This document shows positions 30,060-37,429 of a DNA stretch of 39,597 nucleotides, one piece after another. Origin of the DNA: a virus; the IMG/VR virus record IMGVR_UViG_3300027659_000001, positions 1 through 39,597 of that record; one strand, given 5' to 3'. The first letter of the stretch is position 1. Each line of letters opens with the position of its first letter. The position numbers and the translations under genes are program-made. The notes under the pieces were generated by a model. It saw nothing but the letters and a program-made list of their open reading frames with translations, made no database searches and was not told the DNA's origin.

Positions 30060-30329
30060 ATGGCTACATATGTTTTTGAAACACCAATAGTTAGAGAAGG
30101 CCCAGCGGGCGGACACCGCTTATTTCATTTTTATAAATTAAATGTGGGCATTAGTATTGTTAAAGATGCTGGTGTGTATAGGCAAGTTAGATACTTGCAA
30201 GATGAAGATTTAAGAAGTTATCAAGAAGTTTATCTAGGCGGTAATAAACACATAGTTGATGATACTATTAAAGCAGCATTAATTGCTGGTGGTGTTGATG
30301 TTACTGAAGCCAATTTTACGGTACAATGA
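30060..30329 (+). CDS. Small virion-region protein
   Basis: The protein has 89 residues, starting MATYVFETPIVREGPAGGHR. It is beta-rich at the start and carries YRQVRYLQDEDLRSYQEVYLGG and a C-terminal helix. Proteins of this size and opening are common just after the capsid gene in actinophages; a head completion or decoration role is plausible. The stop overlaps the next start (ATGAG). Confidence 0.68.
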   Translation: MATYVFETPIVREGPAGGHRLFHFYKLNVGISIVKDAGVYRQVRYLQDEDLRSYQEVYLGGNKHIVDDTIKAALIAGGVDVTEANFTVQ

Positions 30330-30652
30330 GTTTGCATCAAGAAAGAACCCATCCAGAGTTTGTTGAAGGATGCTTTGGTTGCAAGATAAGTACATTAGAA
30401 TTAAGCCCAGGAGATGCTCATAGCAGAGCAGCAATGCCAAAGCGTAAATGGGAGGGTGAGTTAAAAAGATATAAAGAAGCACGCAGACAAGGTATCCAAC
30501 CAGCAGGCACAACAATGGATAAGATAATTGCTGCAGAGAAAGCATCAGAGAATTTGGGACGGGCATACAATGCTGAAAAAGACCCAAATGCAAAAAGTAT
30601 AAATAAGAAAACAGCCAATGCAATGAAACAACTAAAGGAAGCAGGAATATAA
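30326..30652 (+). CDS. Small protein with Cys pair, hypothetical
   Basis: The protein has 108 residues. The N-terminal HPEFVEGCFGCKISTLELSPG holds a CxxC with a nearby His and may bind a metal; the rest is a basic, helical segment (KRYKEARRQGIQP, then NKKTANAMKQLKEAG). It overlaps the upstream stop (ATGA) and ends TAATG with the next gene. Known to me only as a recurring actinophage hypothetical. Confidence 0.65.
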   Translation: MSLHQERTHPEFVEGCFGCKISTLELSPGDAHSRAAMPKRKWEGELKRYKEARRQGIQPAGTTMDKIIAAEKASENLGRAYNAEKDPNAKSINKKTANAMKQLKEAGI

Positions 30653-30774
30653 TGCCAATGGTAGACGGAAAGAAGTTCCCTTACACAATGAAGGGCAAGG
30701 CAATGGCTAAGAAAGCAGCAGCCAAAAAGCCAGCAAAGAAAATGATGATGAAAAAAATGGGTAAGAAGAAGTAA
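30652..30774 (+). CDS. 40-residue Lys/Met-rich peptide
   Basis: The peptide starts MPMVDGKKFPYTMKGKA and ends in a run of Lys, Ala and Met (AKKPAKKMMMKKMGKKK). It is strongly basic and probably binds DNA. The start overlaps the upstream stop as TAATG. It is the first of six small basic proteins in a row. Confidence 0.65.
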   Translation: MPMVDGKKFPYTMKGKAMAKKAAAKKPAKKMMMKKMGKKK

Positions 30775-30775
30775 C

Positions 30776-30940
30776 ATGGCTAACAAACCCAATGAATTAT
30801 CTGCTCAACAAAAAGCAGAACGTGGTCGGGCAAAAACTCGTTCATTTAAAATGAACACTCTTGACCCGTATTTAAATAAAGAGGGTAAGCATGATATTAC
30901 CAAAATCCCTGGATTTAAATTTGGTAAAGAAACTGAGTAA
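30776..30940 (+). CDS. 54-residue basic hypothetical protein
   Basis: The protein starts MANKPNELSAQQKAERGRAK and ends GFKFGKETE. It is basic and hydrophilic with no recognised domain. One base separates it from the previous stop, so it is translated in the same coupled run. Confidence 0.6.
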   Translation: MANKPNELSAQQKAERGRAKTRSFKMNTLDPYLNKEGKHDITKIPGFKFGKETE

Positions 30941-30943
30941 ATA

Positions 30944-31087
30944 ATGTCATCAGGTCAATTTGTACGTAGTGATGGTTTCAATAAAACTATTATGCGTGAT
31001 GGTCTCATCCTTACCTTGCGTAAGGATGGAACTGTCAAGGTTCAAAGAGACCCTAAGACTGGGGATATAATTAAGGGGAGCAAATGA
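30944..31087 (+). CDS. 47-residue hypothetical protein
   Basis: The protein starts MSSGQFVRSDGFNKTIMRDG and looks beta-rich (LILTLRKDGTVKVQRD). It ends in ATGA shared with the next start, and GGGGAG near its end serves as that gene's ribosome site. No family recognised. Confidence 0.6.
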   Translation: MSSGQFVRSDGFNKTIMRDGLILTLRKDGTVKVQRDPKTGDIIKGSK

Positions 31088-31266
31088 AGAAGAAAGCAAA
31101 GTCTAAAGTTAATGAGGCTGGCAATTATACCAAGCCTGGTATGAGAGCATCCTTGTTTAAAAAGATTAAGGCTGGTTCTAAGGGCGGAGACCCTGGGGAA
31201 TGGTCAGCCCGTAAAGCACAACTACTTGCAGTTCAATATAAGAAAGCAGGCGGAGGTTACAAGTAA
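31084..31266 (+). CDS. Small basic phage protein (KGGxPGxWSARKAQ type)
   Basis: The protein has 60 residues. The segment SLFKKIKAGSKGGDPGEWSARKAQLLAVQYKKAGGGYK is a pattern seen in many marine and freshwater phages, often next to the two proteins that follow. It is strongly basic; a DNA-binding virion role is possible. The stop overlaps the next start (TAATG). Confidence 0.75.
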   Translation: MKKKAKSKVNEAGNYTKPGMRASLFKKIKAGSKGGDPGEWSARKAQLLAVQYKKAGGGYK

Positions 31267-31508
31267 TGGCACTTGCTAAATCTCAACAGTCACTTAAGAA
31301 GTGGTCTGCCGAAAAATGGAAAACATCTGATGGTAAACCATCTAAAGGTAAGAAGAGATATTTACCTACTGCAGCATGGGCTGCTTTAAGTCCTGCAGAA
31401 AAAGCAGCAACTAATAAAGCCAAGGCTGCTGGTAATGCTAAGGGCAAACAGTTTGTTAAACAACCTAAAAACATAGCCAAAAAAACAGCAAAGTATAGGG
31501 GCAAGTAA
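31266..31508 (+). CDS. DUF5872-like small basic protein
   Basis: The protein has 80 residues. It shows the pattern LKKWSAEKWKTSDGKPSKGKKRYLP, then LSPAEKAATNKAKAAGNAKGKQFVKQP, which I recall from DUF5872 proteins of phages. About one quarter of residues are Lys. Function unknown; its neighbours are the same in other phages as far as I remember. Confidence 0.72.
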   Translation: MALAKSQQSLKKWSAEKWKTSDGKPSKGKKRYLPTAAWAALSPAEKAATNKAKAAGNAKGKQFVKQPKNIAKKTAKYRGK

Positions 31509-31808
31509 ATGGCAAGTACTCCAGCGTGGACACGTAAAGAAGGCAAGAACCCTAAGGGTGGCCTAAATGCGAAAGGCAGAGCATCCTATAAGGGTGGAAC
31601 CCTCAAGGCACCTGTAAAGAGCGGGGATAACCCCCGTAGAGCCTCATTCTTGGCCCGTATGGGCGGAATGCCAGGACCAGAACGCAAGCCTAATGGGGAG
31701 CCAACAAGATTACTTCTATCACTTCAAGCGTGGGGTGCTAGTTCAAAGTCTGATGCTAAACGTAAAGCAGCAGCAATATCTAAAAGAAATAAGGGTAAAA
31801 CTAAATGA
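31509..31808 (+). CDS. DUF6321-like small basic protein
   Basis: The protein has 99 residues. The pattern PAWTRKEGKNPKGGLNAKGR, then PVKSGDNPRRASFLARMGGMPGP is very typical of a widespread phage family (DUF6321 as I recall). It is basic and Gly-rich, with a helical C-terminus. It starts right after the previous stop and overlaps the connector gene by four bases. Confidence 0.75.
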   Translation: MASTPAWTRKEGKNPKGGLNAKGRASYKGGTLKAPVKSGDNPRRASFLARMGGMPGPERKPNGEPTRLLLSLQAWGASSKSDAKRKAAAISKRNKGKTK

Positions 31809-32755
31809 CAGCAACTCTTTCGGATATGATTAATGAAGTATCTATGAATCTTTCTGGATACACATTAACTCAAGACCGCTCTACGTATCTTAGGTCAGCA
31901 GTTGCTGCTACAGCATCATCTAGTGCATCACCAATAGTTCTTAGCCTTGGCTCAACAGAGAATGTGGGTAAGGGTATTGTTGAAGTTAATGAAGAATTAT
32001 TTTGGATAGATACTTATGACAGAATTGGTAACACTGCAACCGTTGCTCCTTATGGTAGAGCATATTTAGGTACTACTCTTGCTGCCCACGCAGCAGATAC
32101 TAAGGTAACTATTGCTCCTACCTTCCCTAGATTTTCAATTAAACGAGCCATTAACGATACTATCAAAGGCTTAAGCGGTATATTATTTGCTGCCGATACA
32201 ACTACTATTACATATAGTTCTGCTGTTTCTACATACAGACTACCTGCTACTGGCGATTCATTAAATATTCGTAATATATTAAGTGTTGCCTATGAATCAA
32301 TTGGTCCAAGTAAAGAATGGATTCCTATTAAGTCTTGGCGTCTTGACTCTAATGCTAACTCAACTGCATTTACTAGTGAGCAAACTATATCTATCTACGA
32401 TATGATTACTTCAGGTAGAACTATTCAGATTGTTTACTCTAAAGACCCAACTCCATTTTCCGAACTAGCAACATTAGCATTAACAAATGCACAAGTATTT
32501 ACATCAATAACTGGATTACCTGTTTCTTGTAGAGATTTAATTATTACTGGGGCTACCTATCGTTTGTTATCCAACCTTGACCCAGCCCGTGCTGCAATGG
32601 TTAGCGCACAAGCAGATGAAACAGATAGCAAACGTCCATACGGTTCATCTCAATCTCTAACAAGACAAATTTATGCTTTGTATACTCAACGATTAGCCGA
32701 AGAGGTTAAGAGTCAACAAAACAAATATCCTATCCGTGTCCACTACTCCCTCTAA
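31805..32755 (+). CDS. Putative head-tail connector / tail adaptor protein
   Basis: The protein has 316 residues. The N-terminus (MTATLSDMINEVSMNLSGYT) and the later FPRFSIKRAINDTIKGLSGI form helices like those of connector proteins that dock under the portal; between them is a beta-rich domain (IVEVNEELFWIDTYDRIGNTATV). The C-terminal part (LIITGATYRLLSNLDPARAAM) is helical again. It follows the head genes and precedes the fibre genes, which fits an adaptor. The assignment is from layout, not a firm family match. Confidence 0.6.
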   Translation: MTATLSDMINEVSMNLSGYTLTQDRSTYLRSAVAATASSSASPIVLSLGSTENVGKGIVEVNEELFWIDTYDRIGNTATVAPYGRAYLGTTLAAHAADTKVTIAPTFPRFSIKRAINDTIKGLSGILFAADTTTITYSSAVSTYRLPATGDSLNIRNILSVAYESIGPSKEWIPIKSWRLDSNANSTAFTSEQTISIYDMITSGRTIQIVYSKDPTPFSELATLALTNAQVFTSITGLPVSCRDLIITGATYRLLSNLDPARAAMVSAQADETDSKRPYGSSQSLTRQIYALYTQRLAEEVKSQQNKYPIRVHYSL

Positions 32756-32767
32756 ATAGGAACCTAA

Positions 32768-34531
32768 ATGACAACTAGAAAATACTCATCCCGCTCTCAA
32801 CAGACCACGCTATCTGCTGGTATCACATCTAGTGATGCAACGGCAACTGTAGTTTCTGGTGCAAACCTTTTAGCATCCGTAACCTTTAGTCCTGCTGGAA
32901 CATTTACAGTGGTAATTGACCCAGATACAGCCCTTGAAGAAATTGTAGATGTAACAGACCGAAGTGGTAATACACTTACTATTACTAGAGGTGTAGAAAA
33001 TAGCGGTACTGGCGTAGCCCACTCTGCTGGTGCAGTAGTTAGACATATGGTTACTGGCCGTGATTTAAGAGAAGCCAATGACCACATTGAAGGTACTACA
33101 ACCGCACACGGAATTACTCTTGCTAACCTAGTTAAAACCACAGATACTGGCACAGTAACTAGTGGAATGATTTTAGACGGAACAATTGTAAATGCTGATA
33201 TTAATGCTAGTGCAGCAATTGCAGATACTAAATTAGGAACTATTTCAACTGCTTCTAAGGTATCTAACTCTGCTACAACTGCTACATCAGCCAACACAGC
33301 ATCAGCCATTGTGGCTCGTGATGCTTCAGGTAACTTTACTGCGGGAACTATTACCGCTAACCTTACAGGTAACGTAACTGGTAACGTATCAGGCTCAGCA
33401 GGTAGTGCAACAGGTAATGCTGCTACTGCCACAGCCCTTGCTACTGGTCGCACATTCCAACTTACAGGAGATGTAGAGGCAAGTGGAGTTACATTTGATG
33501 GCACTGGCAACGTAAGCCTTACAACTGTAATTGGTACTGGTGCAATTGTTAACGCTGATGTTAACTCATCTGCCCAGATTGCTTACAGTAAAACTAACCT
33601 TACAAATAGCATTGTAGATGCAGATGTTAATGCCTCCGCTGCTATTGCTTGGACAAAAATTGCTCCATCATCAACAGTATCTGCAACAGAACTTGGATAC
33701 TTAGATGGCGTAACTTCTGCAGTCCAGACTCAATTAGATTCTAAATTATCTACATCTACAGCATCAAGCACATACGCCCCATTAGCAAGTCCAGCATTAA
33801 CTGGTGTTCCTACTGCCCCAACTGCTGCAGCAAATACTAATACAACTCAAATTGCAACAACTGCTTATGTTCAAACAGAACTTACAGACCTTATTGGTGG
33901 TGCTCCAGGAGCACTTGATACTCTTAATGAGTTGGCTGCTGCACTGTCTAATGATGCAAATTATTCAACAACTATAACTACTGCACTTGCTACTAAGTTG
34001 CCTCTTGCTGGTGGCACTATGACTGGTGCTCTTGCTATGGGTACTAATAAGATTACAGGTCTTGGAGACCCTACTAGCGCACAGGATGCGGCAACAAAGT
34101 ATTACATTGATAACGTAGTACTTGCTCCATCTAACCTTACTGGACCAATTACATCTGTTGGAAGTGCAACATCTATTGCATCTCAGACTGGTACTGGAAC
34201 TAAGTTTGTAGTAGATACCAGCCCGACACTTGTTACTCCAGTGCTTGGTGTGGCTACTGCTACAAGCATCAATGGAACTACAATTCCATCAAGCAAAACT
34301 CTAGTTGCTACTGACTCAACTACATACGTAGTACCAAGTCAGACTGGTAACTCAGGAAAATATTTAACTACAAATGGAACTGTTTCTTCTTGGACGCCTC
34401 CTACTGGAGCATCTGCTGGAACATATACACTTACCACAGTTACCGTAGATTCAGATGGTAGAATTACTGCTATCTCATCAGGAACTGCACAAGGCGAAAC
34501 ATTCAACCCGTTAATGCTAATGGGTGCTTAA
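32768..34531 (+). CDS. Tail fibre protein
   Basis: The protein has 587 residues, almost all Ala, Thr, Ser, Gly and Asn in beta-type repeats. Typical fibre motifs are present: ANDHIEGTTTAHGI, SGSAGSATGNAATATALAT, PLASPALTGVPTAPTA, TTQIATTAYV, LPLAGGTMTGALAMGTNKITGL. The N-terminal 100 residues form a separate domain that probably attaches to the tail. It would form a trimeric fibre that contacts the host. A long antisense frame over the first third is a composition artefact. Confidence 0.88.
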   Translation: MTTRKYSSRSQQTTLSAGITSSDATATVVSGANLLASVTFSPAGTFTVVIDPDTALEEIVDVTDRSGNTLTITRGVENSGTGVAHSAGAVVRHMVTGRDLREANDHIEGTTTAHGITLANLVKTTDTGTVTSGMILDGTIVNADINASAAIADTKLGTISTASKVSNSATTATSANTASAIVARDASGNFTAGTITANLTGNVTGNVSGSAGSATGNAATATALATGRTFQLTGDVEASGVTFDGTGNVSLTTVIGTGAIVNADVNSSAQIAYSKTNLTNSIVDADVNASAAIAWTKIAPSSTVSATELGYLDGVTSAVQTQLDSKLSTSTASSTYAPLASPALTGVPTAPTAAANTNTTQIATTAYVQTELTDLIGGAPGALDTLNELAAALSNDANYSTTITTALATKLPLAGGTMTGALAMGTNKITGLGDPTSAQDAATKYYIDNVVLAPSNLTGPITSVGSATSIASQTGTGTKFVVDTSPTLVTPVLGVATATSINGTTIPSSKTLVATDSTTYVVPSQTGNSGKYLTTNGTVSSWTPPTGASAGTYTLTTVTVDSDGRITAISSGTAQGETFNPLMLMGA

Positions 34532-34551
34532 CCAACACTAAGGAGAAATAA

Positions 34552-34881
34552 ATGCCAACAACATACAAGGTGCTTGGTCAAGTAAACCCAAGCGCAACAA
34601 CAGCAACAACTCTATATACAGTACCCTCTGCTACACAGACAGTAGTATCAACAATCTCAGTATGTAACCAAGCATCAACTGCTGCTACATATCGTATTGC
34701 AGTACGTGTGGCTGGCTCTGCATTATCTGCAGAAGAGTACATTGTTTACGGAGCAACAGTGGCTGCATCTGATTCAACATTCATTACAGTAGGCGTAACA
34801 CTTGGTGCTACAGATGTACTTACAGTGTATGCCTCATCTGCTAACCTATCATTCAACGCATTTGGAAGCGAGATTGCATAA
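34552..34881 (+). CDS. Small tail appendage protein
   Basis: The protein has 109 residues, starting MPTTYKVLGQVNPSATTATT. It is a single beta-sandwich-like domain (TVVSTISVCNQASTAATYRIAVRV, then TFITVGVTLGATDVLTVYASS). Proteins with this opening are common next to fibre genes in phages. It has a GGAG site and its stop overlaps the next start (TAATG). It may cap or decorate the fibre. Confidence 0.75.
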   Translation: MPTTYKVLGQVNPSATTATTLYTVPSATQTVVSTISVCNQASTAATYRIAVRVAGSALSAEEYIVYGATVAASDSTFITVGVTLGATDVLTVYASSANLSFNAFGSEIA

Positions 34882-35339
34882 TGGCTACAAGTAACGTAAG
34901 CGCAATAGACAGAGAAGAATGGCAACTGATTGAAAGCAAGTCTGCTACTGGAACAAGCGTAACATTTAATGCTTTTTCTGGATATAAACATTTATGGATA
35001 ACTGGTAAGGCTATAACTAAAGGTTCTTCCGATTATATTGTTGTTAGACCTAATAATAATTCAACAGCAGGTAATTATGCATATCATAATAGTGCTGGAA
35101 CAGATACTAAATTTTTCAGTGCGGGCAGTGTAGCAACCGCTCAAGCATTTACTTTTCAAATTTTTGATGTAGATAAAACTACACCTAAACACGTTGCTTC
35201 TAGTTATGACGCAAGCCAAACTTCTGAGGAGCAGCACGCATTTATTGACACTGTTGCAGTTACTAGCGTTGTAGTATTTACAAACGGTGGAGCATCATTT
35301 ACTGGTGGAACTTTCTATCTATACGGAATCGTGGCGTAA
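34881..35339 (+). CDS. Tail appendage paralogue 1
   Basis: The protein has 152 residues. It belongs to a local family of four that share a beta-sandwich and the ending (G-x-x-F/Y-x-L-Y-G-I): here GGTFYLYGIVA. It opens with WQLIESKSATGTSVTFNAFSGYKHLWITG, matching the T-Y-x-x-L-x-I turn of the paralogues. The family probably forms receptor-binding knobs on the tail. It is the most divergent member, with a charged central part (DVDKTTPKHVASSYDASQTS). Confidence 0.75.
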   Translation: MATSNVSAIDREEWQLIESKSATGTSVTFNAFSGYKHLWITGKAITKGSSDYIVVRPNNNSTAGNYAYHNSAGTDTKFFSAGSVATAQAFTFQIFDVDKTTPKHVASSYDASQTSEEQHAFIDTVAVTSVVVFTNGGASFTGGTFYLYGIVA

Positions 35340-35342
35340 ACT

Positions 35343-36134
35343 ATGGCATCAGGTCGTTTATCTAAAGTTAAAGGTAAGGTAGTAGATATACCTACGGTGC
35401 CTACCATTGGTACGGCTACTGCTGGTGCCGAGTTAGCAACTGTTGCATTTACTCCATCAACCATTGGTGGAACTGCTTCTACTTATACAGCCTTATCTAA
35501 CCCTGGTTCAGTTACTGGAAGCGGAGCAAGTAGCCCTGTTACTGTATCTGGATTGACTGCTGGTACTGCATATACTTTTACTGTGCGTGGTAATAACGCT
35601 ACTGGTAGCAGTGAGTACAGTTCTGCAAGTAACTCTGTTACACCTACGGTAGCAACTTCTTATGAATCTATTGCAACAGTAACTTTGAGTAGTGCAAACT
35701 CAACTATTGAATTCACTTCTATACCAGGAACTTTTAAACATTTACAAATTAGATATATGTCGCCTTCAGGTTCATATGGAACATTAAGATTTAACAACGA
35801 TACTACTGCATCAAATTATTACAATCATTATTTATATGGAGATGGCAGTAGTACTGGGTCTGGTGCAAATGCAAATAACGCTTATCTTCCTGAACCTGGT
35901 GGTTGGTCAAATCCTGCGGCAGGAATAACAGATATTTTAGATTATACGAATACTTCAAAATATAAAACAATTAGAAGTTTGGAAGGTTATGAAAGTAATG
36001 GTAGTGGTGCAATTTATTTTGTTTCTAATTTGTGGAAATCTACTTCGGCAATAACTTCCATTAAGTTAATTGCGCAAGGAGCAAATTTTGGGCAATACAG
36101 TTCATTTGCCCTATACGGAATTAAAGGAGCATAG
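35343..36134 (+). CDS. Tail appendage paralogue 2 with fibronectin type III domain
   Basis: The protein has 263 residues. Residues about 15-105 form a fibronectin type III-like domain (VPTIGTATAGAELATVAFTP, then SGLTAGTAYTFTVRGNNATGSS). The rest is the shared appendage domain: YESIATVTLSSANSTIEFTSIPGTFKHLQIRYM, NYYNHYLYGDGSSTG, LWKSTSAITSIKLIAQGANF, and SSFALYGIKGA. The Fn3 part is missing from the other three paralogues, so it is a lineage-specific fusion. Fn3 domains in phage tails are thought to help weak binding to surface sugars. Confidence 0.8.
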   Translation: MASGRLSKVKGKVVDIPTVPTIGTATAGAELATVAFTPSTIGGTASTYTALSNPGSVTGSGASSPVTVSGLTAGTAYTFTVRGNNATGSSEYSSASNSVTPTVATSYESIATVTLSSANSTIEFTSIPGTFKHLQIRYMSPSGSYGTLRFNNDTTASNYYNHYLYGDGSSTGSGANANNAYLPEPGGWSNPAAGITDILDYTNTSKYKTIRSLEGYESNGSGAIYFVSNLWKSTSAITSIKLIAQGANFGQYSSFALYGIKGA

Positions 36135-36137
36135 ACA

Positions 36138-36656
36138 ATGGCCGCAGGAACAACATACGAACCGATAGCGACAACTACACTTGGAAGCGCAAGTGCAACA
36201 GTAGATTTTACTTCAATTAGTTCTGCCTATACAGATTTAGTTTTAGTTGGTAATTTTGGATTAACTTTACCTGATGAATCACCAATGCTAAGGGTTGGAA
36301 ATGGTTCTTTTGATACTGGCACTAACTACTCATCAACTGAATTATATGGAAATGGTTCATCTGCTGGTTCACAAAGGACTTCTAGTGCCACAGGTGCAAG
36401 AATCACATTTGCACTTGGTGGCGGCAGTAGCGTCAGTTCTAATTTTGTTTTGCAATTTCAGAATTATGCAAATACAACAACATATAAAACAGTTTTAGAT
36501 AGAGTTAATGTTACAACTGGAACATATCAAGGAACTGCTGCAATAGTTTCATTATGGCGTTCTACATCTGCTATTAACCAAATTAGGTTATATATAACAG
36601 GTGGCAATTATTTAACAGGCTCAACCTTCACACTCTACGGAATAGCGGCGGCATAA
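36138..36656 (+). CDS. Tail appendage paralogue 3
   Basis: The protein has 172 residues: YEPIATTTLGSASATVDFTSISSAYTDLVLVGNF, NYSSTELYGNGSSAGS, SLWRSTSAINQIRLYITGGNY, and STFTLYGIAAA. It aligns over its full length with the last 160 residues of the preceding gene and with the following gene, with variable central loops, as expected for receptor-binding parts. The stop overlaps the next start (TAATG). Confidence 0.78.
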   Translation: MAAGTTYEPIATTTLGSASATVDFTSISSAYTDLVLVGNFGLTLPDESPMLRVGNGSFDTGTNYSSTELYGNGSSAGSQRTSSATGARITFALGGGSSVSSNFVLQFQNYANTTTYKTVLDRVNVTTGTYQGTAAIVSLWRSTSAINQIRLYITGGNYLTGSTFTLYGIAAA

Positions 36657-37162
36657 TGGCAAATACATATAAATTAATTGCAAGTTCAACTGTTGGTAGT
36701 GGTGGTGCGGCTAACATAGAGTTTACCTCTATACCTGCCACCTATACAGATTTATTGGTATTGGCAACAGCACGCTCAACAAGGACTGGAAGCGTAGACG
36801 ATTTAGTTATTCAGTTTAATAGTTCTACTAGTAATTTAAGTGGTAAGCGTTTATATGGTACTGGTTCAGGTACTGCTTCCGATAACTTAACTGATATAAG
36901 AGGATTTGCAGTTGCTTCAGGCTCCACAGCAAATACATTTTCTAATAATAGTTTTTATATTCCTAATTATACAAGTTCTACTAATTACAAATCAGTAAGC
37001 GTAGATGCCGTAAATGAAAATAATGCTACTGAATCTTATGGTGGAATAACTGCTGGATTATGGAGTAATACTGCTGCTATTACCTCAATTAAATTACTTG
37101 CCAATAACGGAAATCTAGAACAATACTCAACCGCTTACTTATACGGAATCAAAAACTCATAA
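36656..37162 (+). CDS. Tail appendage paralogue 4
   Basis: The protein has 168 residues: YKLIASSTVGSGGAANIEFTSIPATYTDLLVLAT, GLWSNTAAITSIKLLANNGN, and STAYLYGIKNS. It is the closest in layout to paralogue 3. The central segment (GKRLYGTGSGTASDNL) keeps the LYG turn. Together the four genes look like a tandem duplication array that lets the phage vary its receptor contacts. Confidence 0.78.
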   Translation: MANTYKLIASSTVGSGGAANIEFTSIPATYTDLLVLATARSTRTGSVDDLVIQFNSSTSNLSGKRLYGTGSGTASDNLTDIRGFAVASGSTANTFSNNSFYIPNYTSSTNYKSVSVDAVNENNATESYGGITAGLWSNTAAITSIKLLANNGNLEQYSTAYLYGIKNS

Positions 37163-37178
37163 CAACTAAGGAGAAACA

Positions 37179-37403
37179 ATGCCAAACCCAACTAAACTAA
37201 TCGTGGACTGTTCCACAGGAATATCTACTGAGGTAGAACTTACCGATGCAGAGGTTGCTCAAAGAGAAGCAGATGCAGCAGCATACGCTGCCGAAGAAGC
37301 AGCCAAAGAAGCAGCAGCAACAGCCAAGGCTACAGCCAAAGCATCAGCAGAGGCTAAGTTAGCGGCACTAGGACTAACTGCAGACGAAATAGCAGCACTG
37401 TAA
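37179..37403 (+). CDS. Small helical tail-region protein, possible fibre chaperone
   Basis: The protein has 74 residues. A short N-terminal beta part (TKLIVDCSTGISTEVELTD) is followed by a long Ala/Glu/Lys helix (EVAQREADAAAYAAEEAAKE, then ASAEAKLAALGLTADEIAAL). Proteins of this build are common after fibre genes and may assist fibre folding or assembly. It has a GGAG site. The repeated Ala-Lys-Ala segment is low complexity. Confidence 0.72.
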   Translation: MPNPTKLIVDCSTGISTEVELTDAEVAQREADAAAYAAEEAAKEAAATAKATAKASAEAKLAALGLTADEIAAL

Positions 37404-37429
37404 TACCCGTAACTATTTAAAGGAGCACT

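Noticed and set aside
30279-30792. Minus-strand frames opposite the small basic genes, with hydrophobic products
   Set aside because: Lys-rich codons read backwards give Leu/Phe-rich frames; composition artefact.
32797-33510. 237-residue minus-strand frame opposite the tail fibre
   Set aside because: Val/Ala/Pro-rich product of repeated Thr/Ala/Asn codons on the plus strand; no motif, and it opposes a clear fibre gene.
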